A stretch of DNA of 64,000 nucleotides. Source: Bacteroidetes bacterium 46-16. GTDB taxonomy: Bacteria; Bacteroidota; Bacteroidia; Chitinophagales; Chitinophagaceae. Position numbers and translations under genes: made by a program. The stretch is taken from the NCBI GenBank assembly GCA_001897835.1, contig MKUN01000008.1, forward strand, positions 1-64,000, read 5' to 3'. The notes below the pieces were generated by a model, which was not told the DNA's origin, made no database searches, and was given only the letters and a program-made list of their open reading frames with translations. Positions 26,383 through 35,656 of the stretch are shown in pieces; position 1 is the first letter of the stretch, and every line of letters starts with the position of its first letter.

Positions 26383-27457
26383 TTTTCATGTTTTGCAAAT
26401 AAGAGGTTTTAGCGGGTATTTCGATAAAGAACTTTGCGCCCCCCGTGGAGATATTTTCGAGGCTTACCGCTCCGCCCATTGCCTCGGTGAAACCCCGGAC
26501 AATGGACAGACCGAGACCTGTGCCGCCTGAACGGTTATTCTTCAGCCTGTAAAACTTATCAAACACGGCTTCTATTTCATCTTTTGGAAATCCGTTCCCA
26601 TTGTCCTGTATTATTATTTCCAGTATGTTGGCATGGTGTGTTGAGATGATCTCTATGAGGCTATCGGGTGGGGTATATTGGCTTGCATTGACGAGGATAT
26701 TATAGAGTACTTGTTCTAACAAGCCCTTGTCGAGCTTAAAGAGAGGAATAGCCGGATTGATATTGATACTGATTCTTTGACTTATATTGTTTTCTTCAAT
26801 TCGCTTTACTGTATCGTAGATCAGTTCATTGACATCGCACCAATCATTTTTGGGTTGGATAGCGCCTGACTCCAGGCGAGACATATTCAGCAGGTTTTCT
26901 ACTTGTTGGTTTAGCCGGAAGGAAGCCTTTTCTATCTCGGCTACAAGTTCATTCCTGTTCAGGGCTGATAGTCTTGAACTATCATTTTGCAGGTTGTCTG
27001 TAGCCGCAATAATTGCTGCTATAGGTGTCCTGAGCTCGTGTGAAAGAGAATTAAGTAAAGTGTTATAGAGTTTTAAGGTGTTTTCTTTTTCTTCCTTAAG
27101 TATGGTGGCTTTTTCCATTTTTCTCAGCTTATAGGTAAGCGCAGCATTGACCAAGGCGACCACAAAATACATGAGCAGAAGAATAGTATCTTCTGCTGAA
27201 CTAACCTGGAATGTAAAATAGGGAACAATAAAAAAGAAGTCCCATATCAAAGCCGACAAAATCGCAGCTACCAGTACAGGCAGTATATCAAATAACATGG
27301 CTAGTAATGAAACACTTATCAATAAGATGTAAGCGACAACCCTGTAACCAATGAGAGATGAAAATGCATAGCAAATGGATGATACAATGACTATAGCTAA
27401 TACACTGAAGATATACTGGTTCTTCCTGCTGGTTTTATCAATTTTTAATATCGTCAT
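26375..27457 (-). CDS. KdpD-like sensor histidine kinase, short form
   Basis: The 360-residue protein has a DUF4118-type membrane module of about four helices (residues 15-110), a HisKA domain with H140 in SLSHELRTP, and a HATPase domain (NILVNASQYTPPD, DNGNGFP, GGTGLGLSIV). KdpD proteins usually also have a large N-terminal KdpD/UspA sensor portion, about 400 residues, which is absent. The partner response regulator follows with an 8-base overlap. The signal is probably potassium or osmotic state, by analogy. Confidence 0.88.
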   Translation of the reverse strand: MTILKIDKTSRKNQYIFSVLAIVIVSSICYAFSSLIGYRVVAYILLISVSLLAMLFDILPVLVAAILSALIWDFFFIVPYFTFQVSSAEDTILLLMYFVVALVNAALTYKLRKMEKATILKEEKENTLKLYNTLLNSLSHELRTPIAAIIAATDNLQNDSSRLSALNRNELVAEIEKASFRLNQQVENLLNMSRLESGAIQPKNDWCDVNELIYDTVKRIEENNISQRISININPAIPLFKLDKGLLEQVLYNILVNASQYTPPDSLIEIISTHHANILEIIIQDNGNGFPKDEIEAVFDKFYRLKNNRSGGTGLGLSIVRGFTEAMGGAVSLENISTGGAKFFIEIPAKTSYLQNMKNE

Positions 27458-27591
27458 TGCTTCTGTTGACGATGCAAAGGTAGGATGCGGATTATAAGTA
27501 TGGTGTAAAAATCAATACAATGAGTATAAAGATTTCATAAAGATGCTGGTAAGTTGATTTCCCTGATCCCCAAGAGAACAGTTATATACCT

Positions 27592-28695
27592 TTACTCCCC
27601 ATCCAGCTTGCCTTTGAGTTGAGGGGTCATGCCACTGGTATAGCTGCGCCATTTCTCTATTACCTGCATCATATCATCCGGAAGTTCTGAGTCAAACTGT
27701 ATCCACTCCCTCGTATGTGGGTGTGTGAAGCCCAGTTCCTTGGCATGTAGGGCATGGCGGGGCAATATCTTAAAGCAATTCTCTACGAACTGTTTGTATT
27801 TATTAAATACCGTCCCCTTCACAATACGGTCGCCACCATAGGTAGCATCATTAAAAAGGGGGTGTCCTATGTGTTTCATATGTACCCTTATCTGGTGGGT
27901 TCGGCCGGTTTCGAGTCTTAGCTCCACGAGGGTGACGTAATTAAAACGTTCCAGCACTTTGTAATGGGTGATCGCTTCTTTACCATGCTCCCCGTCCGGA
28001 AAGGCGTCCATAATTTTACGAAAGCGCAGGTTACGACCTATATGGGCGTTTATGGTGCCTTCGTCTTCAGTAAGGTCGCCCCATACAAGGGCTATGTAGC
28101 GCCGGTGTACCGTATGCTTTTTAAACTGGCCATTTAGGTCGGCCATAGCTTTTTCGCTCTTTGCGATCACTATGAGGCCTGTGGTATCTTTATCAATGCG
28201 GTGCACAAGGCCTACGCGTGGCAGATCTTCCGTATCTATATCCTCTTTTTGCAGGTACCAGGCAAGGCCATTTACCAGCGTACCGCTGTAATTGCCACAG
28301 CCGGGGTGCACTACCATGCCAGCGGGCTTGTTTATGATCATTATATCATCGTCTTCGTAGGCGATGTTAAGAGGCAGTTCTTCGGGTATTACTTCGGTTG
28401 ACTCCGGGCGGCGAGTGTCCAGTACCACTATTTCATCGCCTGCCTTTACTTTATAGTTGGGTTTTACGGCATTGCCGTTTACTGTAATAAAACCTTCATC
28501 AAGGGCCTGCTGTATCTTGTTGCGCGTGGCGCCTTCCACCCGGTTCATGAGGAACTTGTCGATGCGCAGGGGCTCTTGCCGCTTATCGGTAACAATGCGC
28601 AGGCGCTCTACAGGCTCATTCGTTTCCTCATGCCCTGCATCCGGGTCGTCATCGTCCCAAATCTCTTCTATTTCTATGTCGTTATCCAAAGCCAA
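27592..28695 (-). CDS. RluA-family pseudouridine synthase (RluD-like)
   Basis: The 367-residue protein has an N-terminal S4 RNA-binding domain (RIDKFLMNRVEGATRNKIQQALDEGFITVNG) and the RluA catalytic domain with D168 in HRIDKDTTGL. The RluA group isomerises uridines in rRNA or tRNA; the S4 plus catalytic layout is that of RluD, which acts on helix 69 of 23S rRNA, but the exact target is inferred. The N-terminal 30 residues are strongly acidic (EIEEIWDDDDPDAGHEETNE), unlike the typical RluD. Confidence 0.9.
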   Translation of the reverse strand: MALDNDIEIEEIWDDDDPDAGHEETNEPVERLRIVTDKRQEPLRIDKFLMNRVEGATRNKIQQALDEGFITVNGNAVKPNYKVKAGDEIVVLDTRRPESTEVIPEELPLNIAYEDDDIMIINKPAGMVVHPGCGNYSGTLVNGLAWYLQKEDIDTEDLPRVGLVHRIDKDTTGLIVIAKSEKAMADLNGQFKKHTVHRRYIALVWGDLTEDEGTINAHIGRNLRFRKIMDAFPDGEHGKEAITHYKVLERFNYVTLVELRLETGRTHQIRVHMKHIGHPLFNDATYGGDRIVKGTVFNKYKQFVENCFKILPRHALHAKELGFTHPHTREWIQFDSELPDDMMQVIEKWRSYTSGMTPQLKGKLDGE

Positions 28696-28727
28696 AAGTC
28701 AAAATTATAGATCAAAAAACTTTATCG

Positions 28728-29720
28728 TTATTGGCCCAGCCACTCGTGCATGTACTTTGGGTCGAGCTGGAAGTAATTGGCCTTACGTTCTATGATGCCA
28801 TTATTTACCCAATATATGGCGGGTACATAGGGCCCTGCCATTTTTTGAAATGCCTCTATATCCTTTACGTGCAGGTGGGGTACGTCCATAGCATGTGTTT
28901 CATCAAAAAACTCTTTCTCGTGGTTATCTGAACCACTAAGCAGGATATATATGGGTATGCCGGGGTTCTTATCGTGTATAACATGCAGCATATATGCGGC
29001 CTTGCGGCAGTGCGGGCAGGTGAGGCTCATGAATGCAACGATGTGCTTGCCAGTTCGTAACTCGGTAGCGGGCACCGGGGCTTCTTTATAAAGCGGGTTA
29101 AGGTCTATGGTTTGGTGAGCCGCTTCAGGCTTATTATCAAGATCGAGCGGGTTGAGGATAAAAGGTGTCACTAAAGCAGCCATGAACAGGAGCACCGCTA
29201 TGATCTCCTGGTTTTTGTAGGGTTTTGCAGGGTATATGTAGATCAGTATCAAGGTTATGATGATCATAATTACATTCTTCCATACCGACTGTAGCGGGGT
29301 CATTTCTATATTATCGCCAAAGCAGCCACAATTTCCATGATTGCCCTGGTTGATGATAACAAACAAAAGGTACACCGTAAAGACAGATAACAATACCAGT
29401 ATGATCTTATAGGTAAACTGCCTTAAAAATATATGGAACAACAAGAGCAGGCCAAGCAGGAACTCAAGGCCTATGAACAAGCGGGCTACTATACCAGCGG
29501 CAACTATGCTATTGATGCCAAGATCGATAAATGTCCACTGAAAAGACATAAAAGGACCTTCATTGCCAACAAGATTAAATCCTTTAAAAGCTATACCGCT
29601 TTTGCTATATGCAGAGTAAAAGAAAACAGCCGATAATACCAGCAGTAATAATATACCAATAATGCGTTTGAGGTAAAACGAAACAGTCTTTTGCCCGGGA
29701 GATGCCAATTCTTCAGTCAT
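28728..29720 (-). CDS. MauE/DoxX-like membrane domain fused to a thioredoxin fold
   Basis: The 330-residue protein has a MauE/DoxX-like four- to five-helix membrane part (residues 18-190) with the conserved pair CGC (C131, C133) in GNCGCFGD, followed by a periplasmic thioredoxin-fold domain with the redox motif CPHC (C235, C238). MauE-like proteins help form or relay disulfides across the membrane, so this may be a disulfide-shuttling module (inference). It lies 32 bases upstream of the pseudouridine synthase gene, on the same strand. Confidence 0.8.
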   Translation of the reverse strand: MTEELASPGQKTVSFYLKRIIGILLLLVLSAVFFYSAYSKSGIAFKGFNLVGNEGPFMSFQWTFIDLGINSIVAAGIVARLFIGLEFLLGLLLLFHIFLRQFTYKIILVLLSVFTVYLLFVIINQGNHGNCGCFGDNIEMTPLQSVWKNVIMIIITLILIYIYPAKPYKNQEIIAVLLFMAALVTPFILNPLDLDNKPEAAHQTIDLNPLYKEAPVPATELRTGKHIVAFMSLTCPHCRKAAYMLHVIHDKNPGIPIYILLSGSDNHEKEFFDETHAMDVPHLHVKDIEAFQKMAGPYVPAIYWVNNGIIERKANYFQLDPKYMHEWLGQ

Positions 29721-29780
29721 AAATAGAAATGAAGGCCCAAAAATAGGTTATTTATCGCCCCGATGGCAAAACAAAAAGCG

Positions 29781-30029
29781 TTAAAATAAGCTGCAATTCT
29801 CTTCAGTATGCACGCCGTTTTTGTCGGTAACATTGGAACCACCCTCGCAGAGGCTCTTGGCGTGAGCTTTTGAATCTTTTATAGTATATTCTGTATAAGT
29901 AGAATCAGGAAGGCCAGGTACGCCGGAGTATGTGAAGACGCAACGACAAGTAAAATTCCTGGTACAGGAACTCATGCATATTATAGAAATAACAGCAATT
30001 GCCGTGGTCAGGAAAGGGCGTAATTTCAT
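29781..30029 (-). CDS. small putative lipoprotein
   Basis: From the ATG at 30029 the product is about 82 residues: a hydrophobic signal with a lipobox-like ICMSSC, then a short exported part with several cysteines (TCRCVFTY, LCEGG, ENCSLF). The frame opens four codons earlier. Function is unknown. Like many small Bacteroidota lipoproteins it lies alone, near the MauE-thioredoxin fusion. Confidence 0.65.
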   Translation of the reverse strand: MKLRPFLTTAIAVISIICMSSCTRNFTCRCVFTYSGVPGLPDSTYTEYTIKDSKAHAKSLCEGGSNVTDKNGVHTEENCSLF

Positions 30030-30166
30030 GTACGGAATCATTTGAACGGTTGAAGATAATAGGAATTTTTCAAAACCGCAAACACCCTATATAATTCATA
30101 TACAAGGCCGACCCGCACATTTGTTTCTTTACTTTACCTTTACCATATAAAGAAGACGAATTACAG

Positions 30167-31069
30167 ATGCTGAAGCCACAATCGCTGACAGAGAACCTGG
30201 AACTTATTGCCAAGCAAGTAGTGGAAGGTTTTATTATAGGCCTGCATAAGAGTCCTTTCCACGGGTTTTCGGTGGAATTTGCAGAACACAGGCTCTATAA
30301 TCAGGGTGATCCCCTGCGTCATATAGACTGGAGGGTATATGGACGGACAGATAAGTTGTTCATAAAGCGTTTCGAAGAAGAGACCAACCTGCGCTGTTGC
30401 CTTGTGGTAGATACCTCCTCGTCCATGCATTACCCCCGGGACGAAAAAAAGATGAGCAAACTGCAATTTGCCTGCCTCTCAGCCGCAGGCTTGTTGCAAT
30501 TACTCAAGCGACAACTTGATGCTGCATGCCTAGCCCTTTTTGATGAAGATATATATTATTTATCCGATTGCAGATCGGCCCTTAGCCACTACAGGATGCT
30601 GACAAATGAGCTGGAAAAGGCGCTGCAGCATAATGCGGAGCATAAACGTACCAATGCGGCGGCGGCCCTGCACCAGGTGGCAGAACAGATGCATAAACGC
30701 TCGCTGGTAGTGGTGTTCAGCGATATGATGGACGATAGCGATAACATTGAGGAATTATTCAGTGCCCTGCAACACCTGCGATACAACAAACATGAAGTGA
30801 TTCTTTTTCATATAACTGACGGAAAGCAGGAATTGTCTTTTGAATTTGAAAACCGGCCATATGAGTTTGTGGATATGGAAAGCGGTGAACGCATTAAGCT
30901 GCAGCCACAACAAATAAAAGATGAATATATAAAGAGGATGAAAACCTTCCAGGAAATGATAGAGAATCGGTGCCATCAATACCGCATCGACAGGGTGGCA
31001 GTAGACCTCTCGGAGCCCGTAGAGCAGGTGCTTAATTCATTTTTACTTAAGAGAAATAAAATGCTGTAA
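30167..31069 (+). CDS. DUF58 domain protein
   Basis: The 300-residue protein has the DUF58 pattern: FHGFSVEFAEHRLYNQGDPLRHIDWRVYGRTDKLFIKRFEEETNL followed by a von Willebrand A-like fold with DTSSSM and DMMDD metal-site motifs. In this phylum such proteins usually accompany MoxR ATPases and are thought to assist assembly or chaperone functions; no MoxR gene is seen here. It stands alone on the plus strand, before the yceD promoter. Confidence 0.85.
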   Translation: MLKPQSLTENLELIAKQVVEGFIIGLHKSPFHGFSVEFAEHRLYNQGDPLRHIDWRVYGRTDKLFIKRFEEETNLRCCLVVDTSSSMHYPRDEKKMSKLQFACLSAAGLLQLLKRQLDAACLALFDEDIYYLSDCRSALSHYRMLTNELEKALQHNAEHKRTNAAAALHQVAEQMHKRSLVVVFSDMMDDSDNIEELFSALQHLRYNKHEVILFHITDGKQELSFEFENRPYEFVDMESGERIKLQPQQIKDEYIKRMKTFQEMIENRCHQYRIDRVAVDLSEPVEQVLNSFLLKRNKML

Positions 31070-31085
31070 ACACAATAATATTTAC

Positions 31086-31093
31086 TACCTTTG
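31086..31093 (+). promoter_or_regulatory. putative -7 promoter element of yceD-rpmF-plsX
   Basis: TACCTTTG matches the TAnnTTTG consensus, 141 bases upstream of the yceD start, which would give a long 5' leader. It could also be a chance match. Confidence 0.4.
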
Positions 31094-31233
31094 CCACCCG
31101 TTTCAGAATGCTGTTAAATATAGTTTTTATTTAATGGTAAATTAGTTCTTTGAGATAAATTGTTTTTTTAATATCAAATGGTATTAAAAGCAGAAACAGG
31201 CGGAGATAGAAATCTAGGTAAACACTTCAGGCG

Positions 31234-31794
31234 ATGAAACACAAGCGTGAATATGAAATTGCATGGCAGGGATTAAAACCCGGTGTACATAAATTTCAGT
31301 ATGAGGTGAACGACCAGTTTATAGAAACTTTTGAAGCCGACGCTGATTTTAAAGACCTTGATGCACAGGTAAATCTGAGTTTTGATAAGCAAAACAGCTT
31401 TTTCCTGCTGCATTTTGATATTGATGGCAGCGCTACTGTGGCCTGCGACCGATGCGGAGATGATTACAAGCTGAGGTTGTGGGACGAATTTGACCTGCTC
31501 ATAAAACTGACAGGGGAGGATGCAGGGGAAATAGCAGAAGATGCTGACGTAGTATATGTACCACGCAGCGAAACTGTTATAGATATCAGCAAGTGGGTGT
31601 ACGAATTTGTGTTATTGAGCATACCATTGCAAAGGCTGCATCCCGATAAGGCCGACGGGAGCCCCGGATGTAACCCGGAAGCGCTTAAGTTGCTGGATCA
31701 ATTATCGGAGCGGGACGAAACAATAAAGAAAGATATCTGGAAAGGCCTTGAGGCCCTGAAAGAAGATAAAAAGGTAAAACGTAAATCGAAATAA
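31234..31794 (+). CDS. YceD/DUF177 family protein
   Basis: The 186-residue protein matches DUF177 (YceD), found next to rpmF in most bacteria and linked to 23S rRNA accumulation; its mechanism is unknown. Recognisable features are LSFDKQNSFFLLHFDIDGSATVACDRCGDDYKL, with a CxxC pair, then the DADVVYVP and VYEFVLLSIPLQRLHP motifs. It is 12 bases before rpmF, as expected for this operon. Confidence 0.88.
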   Translation: MKHKREYEIAWQGLKPGVHKFQYEVNDQFIETFEADADFKDLDAQVNLSFDKQNSFFLLHFDIDGSATVACDRCGDDYKLRLWDEFDLLIKLTGEDAGEIAEDADVVYVPRSETVIDISKWVYEFVLLSIPLQRLHPDKADGSPGCNPEALKLLDQLSERDETIKKDIWKGLEALKEDKKVKRKSK

Positions 31795-31806
31795 AATCTA
31801 AATAAG

Positions 31807-32013
31807 ATGCCAAATCCCAAAAGACGTCACTCACAACAACGCGGTGCCAAACGCCGTACGCATTATAAGGCTGAGGCTGAAACATGGAGCATTGACAAGA
31901 CCACCGGCGAAAGCCACCTGCGTCACCGTGCTCATTGGTCAGAAGGTAAGCTTTACTATCGCGGTAAGGTTGTAGTTGATAACGCACCTGAAGTTCTGGA
32001 CGACAAACAATAA
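31807..32013 (+). CDS. rpmF: 50S ribosomal protein L32
   Basis: The 68-residue basic protein starts with the L32 sequence [19 protein letters not shown] and contains HLRHRAH. It has no zinc-binding CxxC pair, so it is of the cysteine-less type. The order yceD-rpmF-plsX is conserved in many bacteria. Confidence 0.97.
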   Translation: MPNPKRRHSQQRGAKRRTHYKAEAETWSIDKTTGESHLRHRAHWSEGKLYYRGKVVVDNAPEVLDDKQ

Positions 32014-32031
32014 TCAATTCCAAAACTATTG

Positions 32032-32988
32032 ATGAAGATAGGGCTTGATATAATGGGGGGCGATTATGCCCCTGCTGAAGCCATTAAAGGAGTTCGCCAG
32101 TTCATGGAACAGGTAACCGACCCTTCGGTGCACCTTGTACTTATCGGCGACGCCATGGCTGCAGCGCCTCATCTATCTCAACTGGATCAATACCAGTTCC
32201 GTTATTCATTTGTAGAAGCGCCACAGGTAATTGGTATGCATGAGCATCCTACCAAGGCGCTTAAAGAGAAGCCCGAATCCAGCATCGCTGTAGGTTTCGG
32301 TATGCTGCAGGCGCAAAAAATAGATGCCTTTATCAGTGCCGGTAATACCGGTGCTATGATGGTTGGCGCTATGTATACCGTTAAAAACATAGAGGGTATC
32401 CTGCGCCCTACTATAGTATCCCCCATACCACGTGAGGACGGTAAGTTCAGCTTGTTGCTGGATGTAGGTGCCAATGCAGATTGCAAGCCAGAACACCTGG
32501 TGCAGTTTGCCCAGCTTGGCTCCCTGTTCATGCAACGCGTGGAAGGAATAGAAAGTCCCCGTGTAGGCCTGCTGAATATTGGTGAGGAAGAAAGCAAAGG
32601 CAACCTGCTCGCCCAAGCTACTTACCCATTACTAAAAGAAAATACACAGATCAACTTCATAGGTAATATAGAAGGCCGCAACATCATACAGGATACCTGT
32701 GATGTTATTGTTTGCGAGGGCTTTGTAGGAAACGTGGTACTTAAGATGGCGGAATCTTTCTACCATGTATTTAAGGAAAAGCGCAATATGCAGGACGATT
32801 TCCTGGAACACTTCAATTACGAGATATACGGTGGCACACCGGTACTGGGCATCAATAGTCCTGTGATCATAGGCCATGGCATCTCGCATTCGCTGGCTTT
32901 CCAGAACATGATCAATGCTGCACATAAGATCATCTTATCCGACCTGATGAATGCATTTAAAGAGTATTTTTCGCAAGAGGTAGCCTAA
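32032..32988 (+). CDS. plsX: phosphate acyltransferase PlsX
   Basis: PlsX converts acyl-ACP to acyl-phosphate, the first step of membrane phospholipid synthesis by the PlsX-PlsY route. The sequence has IGLDIMGGDYAPAEAIKG, the SAGNTGAMMVGA substrate motif, DVGANADCKP and CEGFVGNVVLKM. ATG 32032 is the natural start; a TTG one codon earlier extends the frame but gives no benefit. It follows rpmF by 18 bases. Confidence 0.96.
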   Translation: MKIGLDIMGGDYAPAEAIKGVRQFMEQVTDPSVHLVLIGDAMAAAPHLSQLDQYQFRYSFVEAPQVIGMHEHPTKALKEKPESSIAVGFGMLQAQKIDAFISAGNTGAMMVGAMYTVKNIEGILRPTIVSPIPREDGKFSLLLDVGANADCKPEHLVQFAQLGSLFMQRVEGIESPRVGLLNIGEEESKGNLLAQATYPLLKENTQINFIGNIEGRNIIQDTCDVIVCEGFVGNVVLKMAESFYHVFKEKRNMQDDFLEHFNYEIYGGTPVLGINSPVIIGHGISHSLAFQNMINAAHKIILSDLMNAFKEYFSQEVA

Positions 32989-33053
32989 ATCCGGCAACAC
33001 CAATTACATTTCCTCTTTTATAGGTTATCTTTATTGAACAATATGTTGTGTTC

Positions 33054-33695
33054 ATGAAGCAGGTTTATTGCCTAAGTGGCCTGGGGGCCGATCGCCGTAT
33101 TTTCCAAAAACTTGAATTAAAAGATACAGAACTGGTACACATACCCTGGGTGCCAGTTGACAGGCATGATGAGATTGCCTGCTATGCACAAAAGATGTCG
33201 GCCCAGATACCGGGGGATGATCCTGTTATATTAGGCGTTTCTTTCGGCGGCATGCTGGCTGTAGAGATCGCCAAGCTTAGGAAAACAAAAAAGATATTTA
33301 TAGTGTCGAGTGCCAAGACGAAAGAAGAAATAGCCGGCAGCGGGGGCGGTTTTTTACAATTCCTGGTGAAGTATAATATGCTGCCTGCAGGTCTTATGAA
33401 GATTCCAAACAGTATTATGTTCAGGAAATTTGGTGCTGAGACGGATGATGAGAAAGCCTTACTGACCAGTATACTTAAAGACACCGATACTCATTTTGTA
33501 AAGTGGGCCTTTAAGGCCATGCAAATATGGGAAAACACTACTTACGATCCTGCTATAACCCACATACATGGCACTGATGATCACATCATCCTGCCGGAAC
33601 ATGTGAGCCCTAATTATTGGATACAGGGAGGTACGCACCTCATGATATATAATAAAGCAGAAGAAATAGCAGGCATAATAAATACATACCTTTAG
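33054..33695 (+). CDS. alpha/beta hydrolase
   Basis: The 213-residue protein has a nucleophile elbow GVSFGGM and later HGTDDHI and GGTHLM, giving a Ser-Asp-His triad in the correct order. The N-terminus VYCLSGLGADRRIF is typical of small esterase/hydrolases. No signal peptide is seen. The substrate cannot be inferred. ATG 33054 is preferred over the GTG at 33048. It precedes the alkyltransferase gene by 3 bases, so they probably share a transcript. Confidence 0.8.
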   Translation: MKQVYCLSGLGADRRIFQKLELKDTELVHIPWVPVDRHDEIACYAQKMSAQIPGDDPVILGVSFGGMLAVEIAKLRKTKKIFIVSSAKTKEEIAGSGGGFLQFLVKYNMLPAGLMKIPNSIMFRKFGAETDDEKALLTSILKDTDTHFVKWAFKAMQIWENTTYDPAITHIHGTDDHIILPEHVSPNYWIQGGTHLMIYNKAEEIAGIINTYL

Positions 33696-33698
33696 ACT

Positions 33699-34226
33699 AT
33701 GGTTATTACACATATAGAAACGCCATTGGGAAAAATGAGGGCGGCAGCCACAGACGAGGGCATATGCCTCTTTGACTTTGAAGGCCGGCGTATGATGGAT
33801 AAGATCATGAACAGGTTGCAGGCCCATGCCGGTGAGGAGATAGAAGAAGGGGAGCATTTTCATTTTAAGACATTGGAAAAGCAGATCAATGAATATTTTA
33901 ATGGTGAGCGTAAGGAATTCGACCTGCCGCTGCATTTGATCGGCACAGCTTTCCAAAAGAAGGTTTGGGAAGGCCTGTTGACAATACCTTACGGAGAAAC
34001 GAGATCTTACAAACAACAGTCGATCTTTCTGGGCGACGTGAAAGCCATACGTGCTGTTGCCGGGGCCAATGGTGAGAACGGGATCGCGATCATAGTACCC
34101 TGCCACCGAGTAATAGGTGAAAATGGAAACCTCACAGGCTATGGTGGTGGGTTACCTAAGAAAAAATGGCTGCTGGAGCATGAGGCAAAACATAGCGGTA
34201 AAGGGCAGGGGCTCTTGTTCAACTAA
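33699..34226 (+). CDS. ogt: methylated-DNA--protein-cysteine S-methyltransferase
   Basis: This suicide enzyme removes O6-alkyl groups from guanine by transfer to its own cysteine, C135 in IIVPCHRVIG. The preceding helix-turn-helix (FQKKVWEGLLTIPYGETRSY) and following GNLTGYGGGLPKKKWLLEHE are typical. The length of 175 fits an Ogt-type enzyme without an Ada regulatory domain. It follows the hydrolase gene and overlaps the next, convergent gene by 4 bases. Confidence 0.95.
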   Translation: MVITHIETPLGKMRAAATDEGICLFDFEGRRMMDKIMNRLQAHAGEEIEEGEHFHFKTLEKQINEYFNGERKEFDLPLHLIGTAFQKKVWEGLLTIPYGETRSYKQQSIFLGDVKAIRAVAGANGENGIAIIVPCHRVIGENGNLTGYGGGLPKKKWLLEHEAKHSGKGQGLLFN

Positions 34227-35005
34227 TCTTCGTTATTCCGGGGTTTAGTGGCTTTGCCCATTGCCAGTGCATCCTCCAGGTTAAAGTGCAGGCCTACCGT
34301 AAACCTTAGGCCATTGTAGTGCCATGATACGAGGGATACCGGAAGAGCAAAGGCGGCCTGGAACTGGGCCTTTACAAATTTATAGCCAACCCTTACGGTA
34401 ATGCCAGGTTCATAAAAAGTGTATGAGCCCTTATCGATACTCTTGCCACTAATCGTATCCACAAGATGGTGTTCATATAAATAGCTACTGTCTTTACCCC
34501 TTGGGTCGAAATCTGAATATTTAATGTTGCTGAAACGCAGATTTGCCACCGCATCAAATACTTTTGAGCGTATGCCTATACCGGGCTGAATAAACAATTT
34601 TCGCAGATTCATGTTTACGTCACTGTTCATACTGCCGCCACCTCCACCCGCGTAGAGGTCTATCACCATTTTCGCTTTATTTCCTCCAAATGCCCCGTAA
34701 ACACCTGCGGCCCCCTCTGCTATATAGGCATTGGCAGGTGTTACGGTTTTATCATAAGGGCGATATGCGTAGGTGCTATAACTGCCTAGCAAGCCAAGAT
34801 GATTTATAGGTGAATAACCCAACTGAAGATCGGTGAAATAACTCCTGTCGTTGTTATCTTCCTGGCTGCTGCCTGAAAATGCAGCATGTACCTGTCCACC
34901 GTCGGTGAACAAGGGGTCATTTATGCCTGTAGGTTTATAATAATACCGGTTACATGCTGAAAATAAGAATGATGATAAAAACAGAAAGGGTATGAGTTTA
35001 TTCAT
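34223..35005 (-). CDS. hypothetical outer membrane-associated lipoprotein
   Basis: From the ATG at 35005 the product has a signal peptide with lipobox FSAC, followed by about 240 residues rich in Gly, Tyr and alternating polar/nonpolar patches (GLLGSYSTYAYRP, YEPGITVRVGYKFVKAQFQAAFALP, LRFTVGLHF) suggesting a small beta-barrel or beta-sheet domain. I do not recognise the family. The frame opens 13 codons earlier but only this start gives the signal peptide. Confidence 0.65.
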   Translation of the reverse strand: MNKLIPFLFLSSFLFSACNRYYYKPTGINDPLFTDGGQVHAAFSGSSQEDNNDRSYFTDLQLGYSPINHLGLLGSYSTYAYRPYDKTVTPANAYIAEGAAGVYGAFGGNKAKMVIDLYAGGGGGSMNSDVNMNLRKLFIQPGIGIRSKVFDAVANLRFSNIKYSDFDPRGKDSSYLYEHHLVDTISGKSIDKGSYTFYEPGITVRVGYKFVKAQFQAAFALPVSLVSWHYNGLRFTVGLHFNLEDALAMGKATKPRNNED

Positions 35006-35165
35006 GAACATAGTTTTAATTGGGAAATAGCACAACCATTGCACAATTTTCTATTGCCAAAACCATGCCATATATTCAAATGAAGCAAGCGTTTTGATAA
35101 TGTTAAATACGATATAGTTATCACAAAATTTTTGACTACGTCAACAAATCTTTGTAATTTTATGG

Positions 35166-35535
35166 TGACTACAAGCCGGGTTGTCGCTTATGCAGTAATG
35201 CATGAGAGGAAAGTCCGGACAGCGCAGAGCAACGCACCACCTAACGGGTGGGAGCCCGGGCAACCGGGTTACAGAGAGTGCCACAGAAAATAACCGCCTT
35301 CAAGACTGGGGGTAAGGGTGAAAATGTAGTGTAAGAGCCTACACTTTGCAATGGCAACATTGCATTGGGGTAAACCTTGCGTGCTGAAATGCCAAATAGG
35401 CGGACGATTGAGGGCGGCTCGCCCGATGTTCGTGGGTTGGCAGAAAGAGGTGTTGTGCGAGCAGCATCCCAGATAAATGATAACCGTCCCGGGACCATCC
35501 GGGATAACAGAATCCGGCTTACAGGTTTGTAGTTG
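35166..35535 (+). ncRNA. rnpB: RNase P RNA (bacterial type A)
   Basis: The conserved core of the RNase P RNA is readable: GAGGAAAGTCCGGAC near the 5' end (P4 5' strand), ACAGAAAATAACCGCC, AGGGTGAAA, GGTAAACC, ATAAATGATAACCG and ACAGAATCCGGCTTACAG at the 3' end (P4 3' strand). The terminal P1 stem is ACTACAAG near 35168 with TTTGTAGT near 35527. The RNA processes the 5' end of tRNA precursors. The ends are approximate; a strong terminator lies just downstream. Confidence 0.95.
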
Positions 35536-35552
35536 TTTTGGTTAAATGATGG

Positions 35553-35586
35553 GAGCGCCGGTTTTGTCCCGGCGCTCATTTTTTAT
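35553..35586 (+). terminator. rho-independent terminator of rnpB
   Basis: A 9-bp stem GAGCGCCGG / CCGGCGCTC with a 7-base loop is followed by a run of Ts in the plus direction. Confidence 0.9.
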
Positions 35587-35656
35587 CTATAGGTGGCATA
35601 CTTCTTTTATCCCGCTACTTATACGCTCTGGTTTAAATAGTATAATTTAGCGCATA

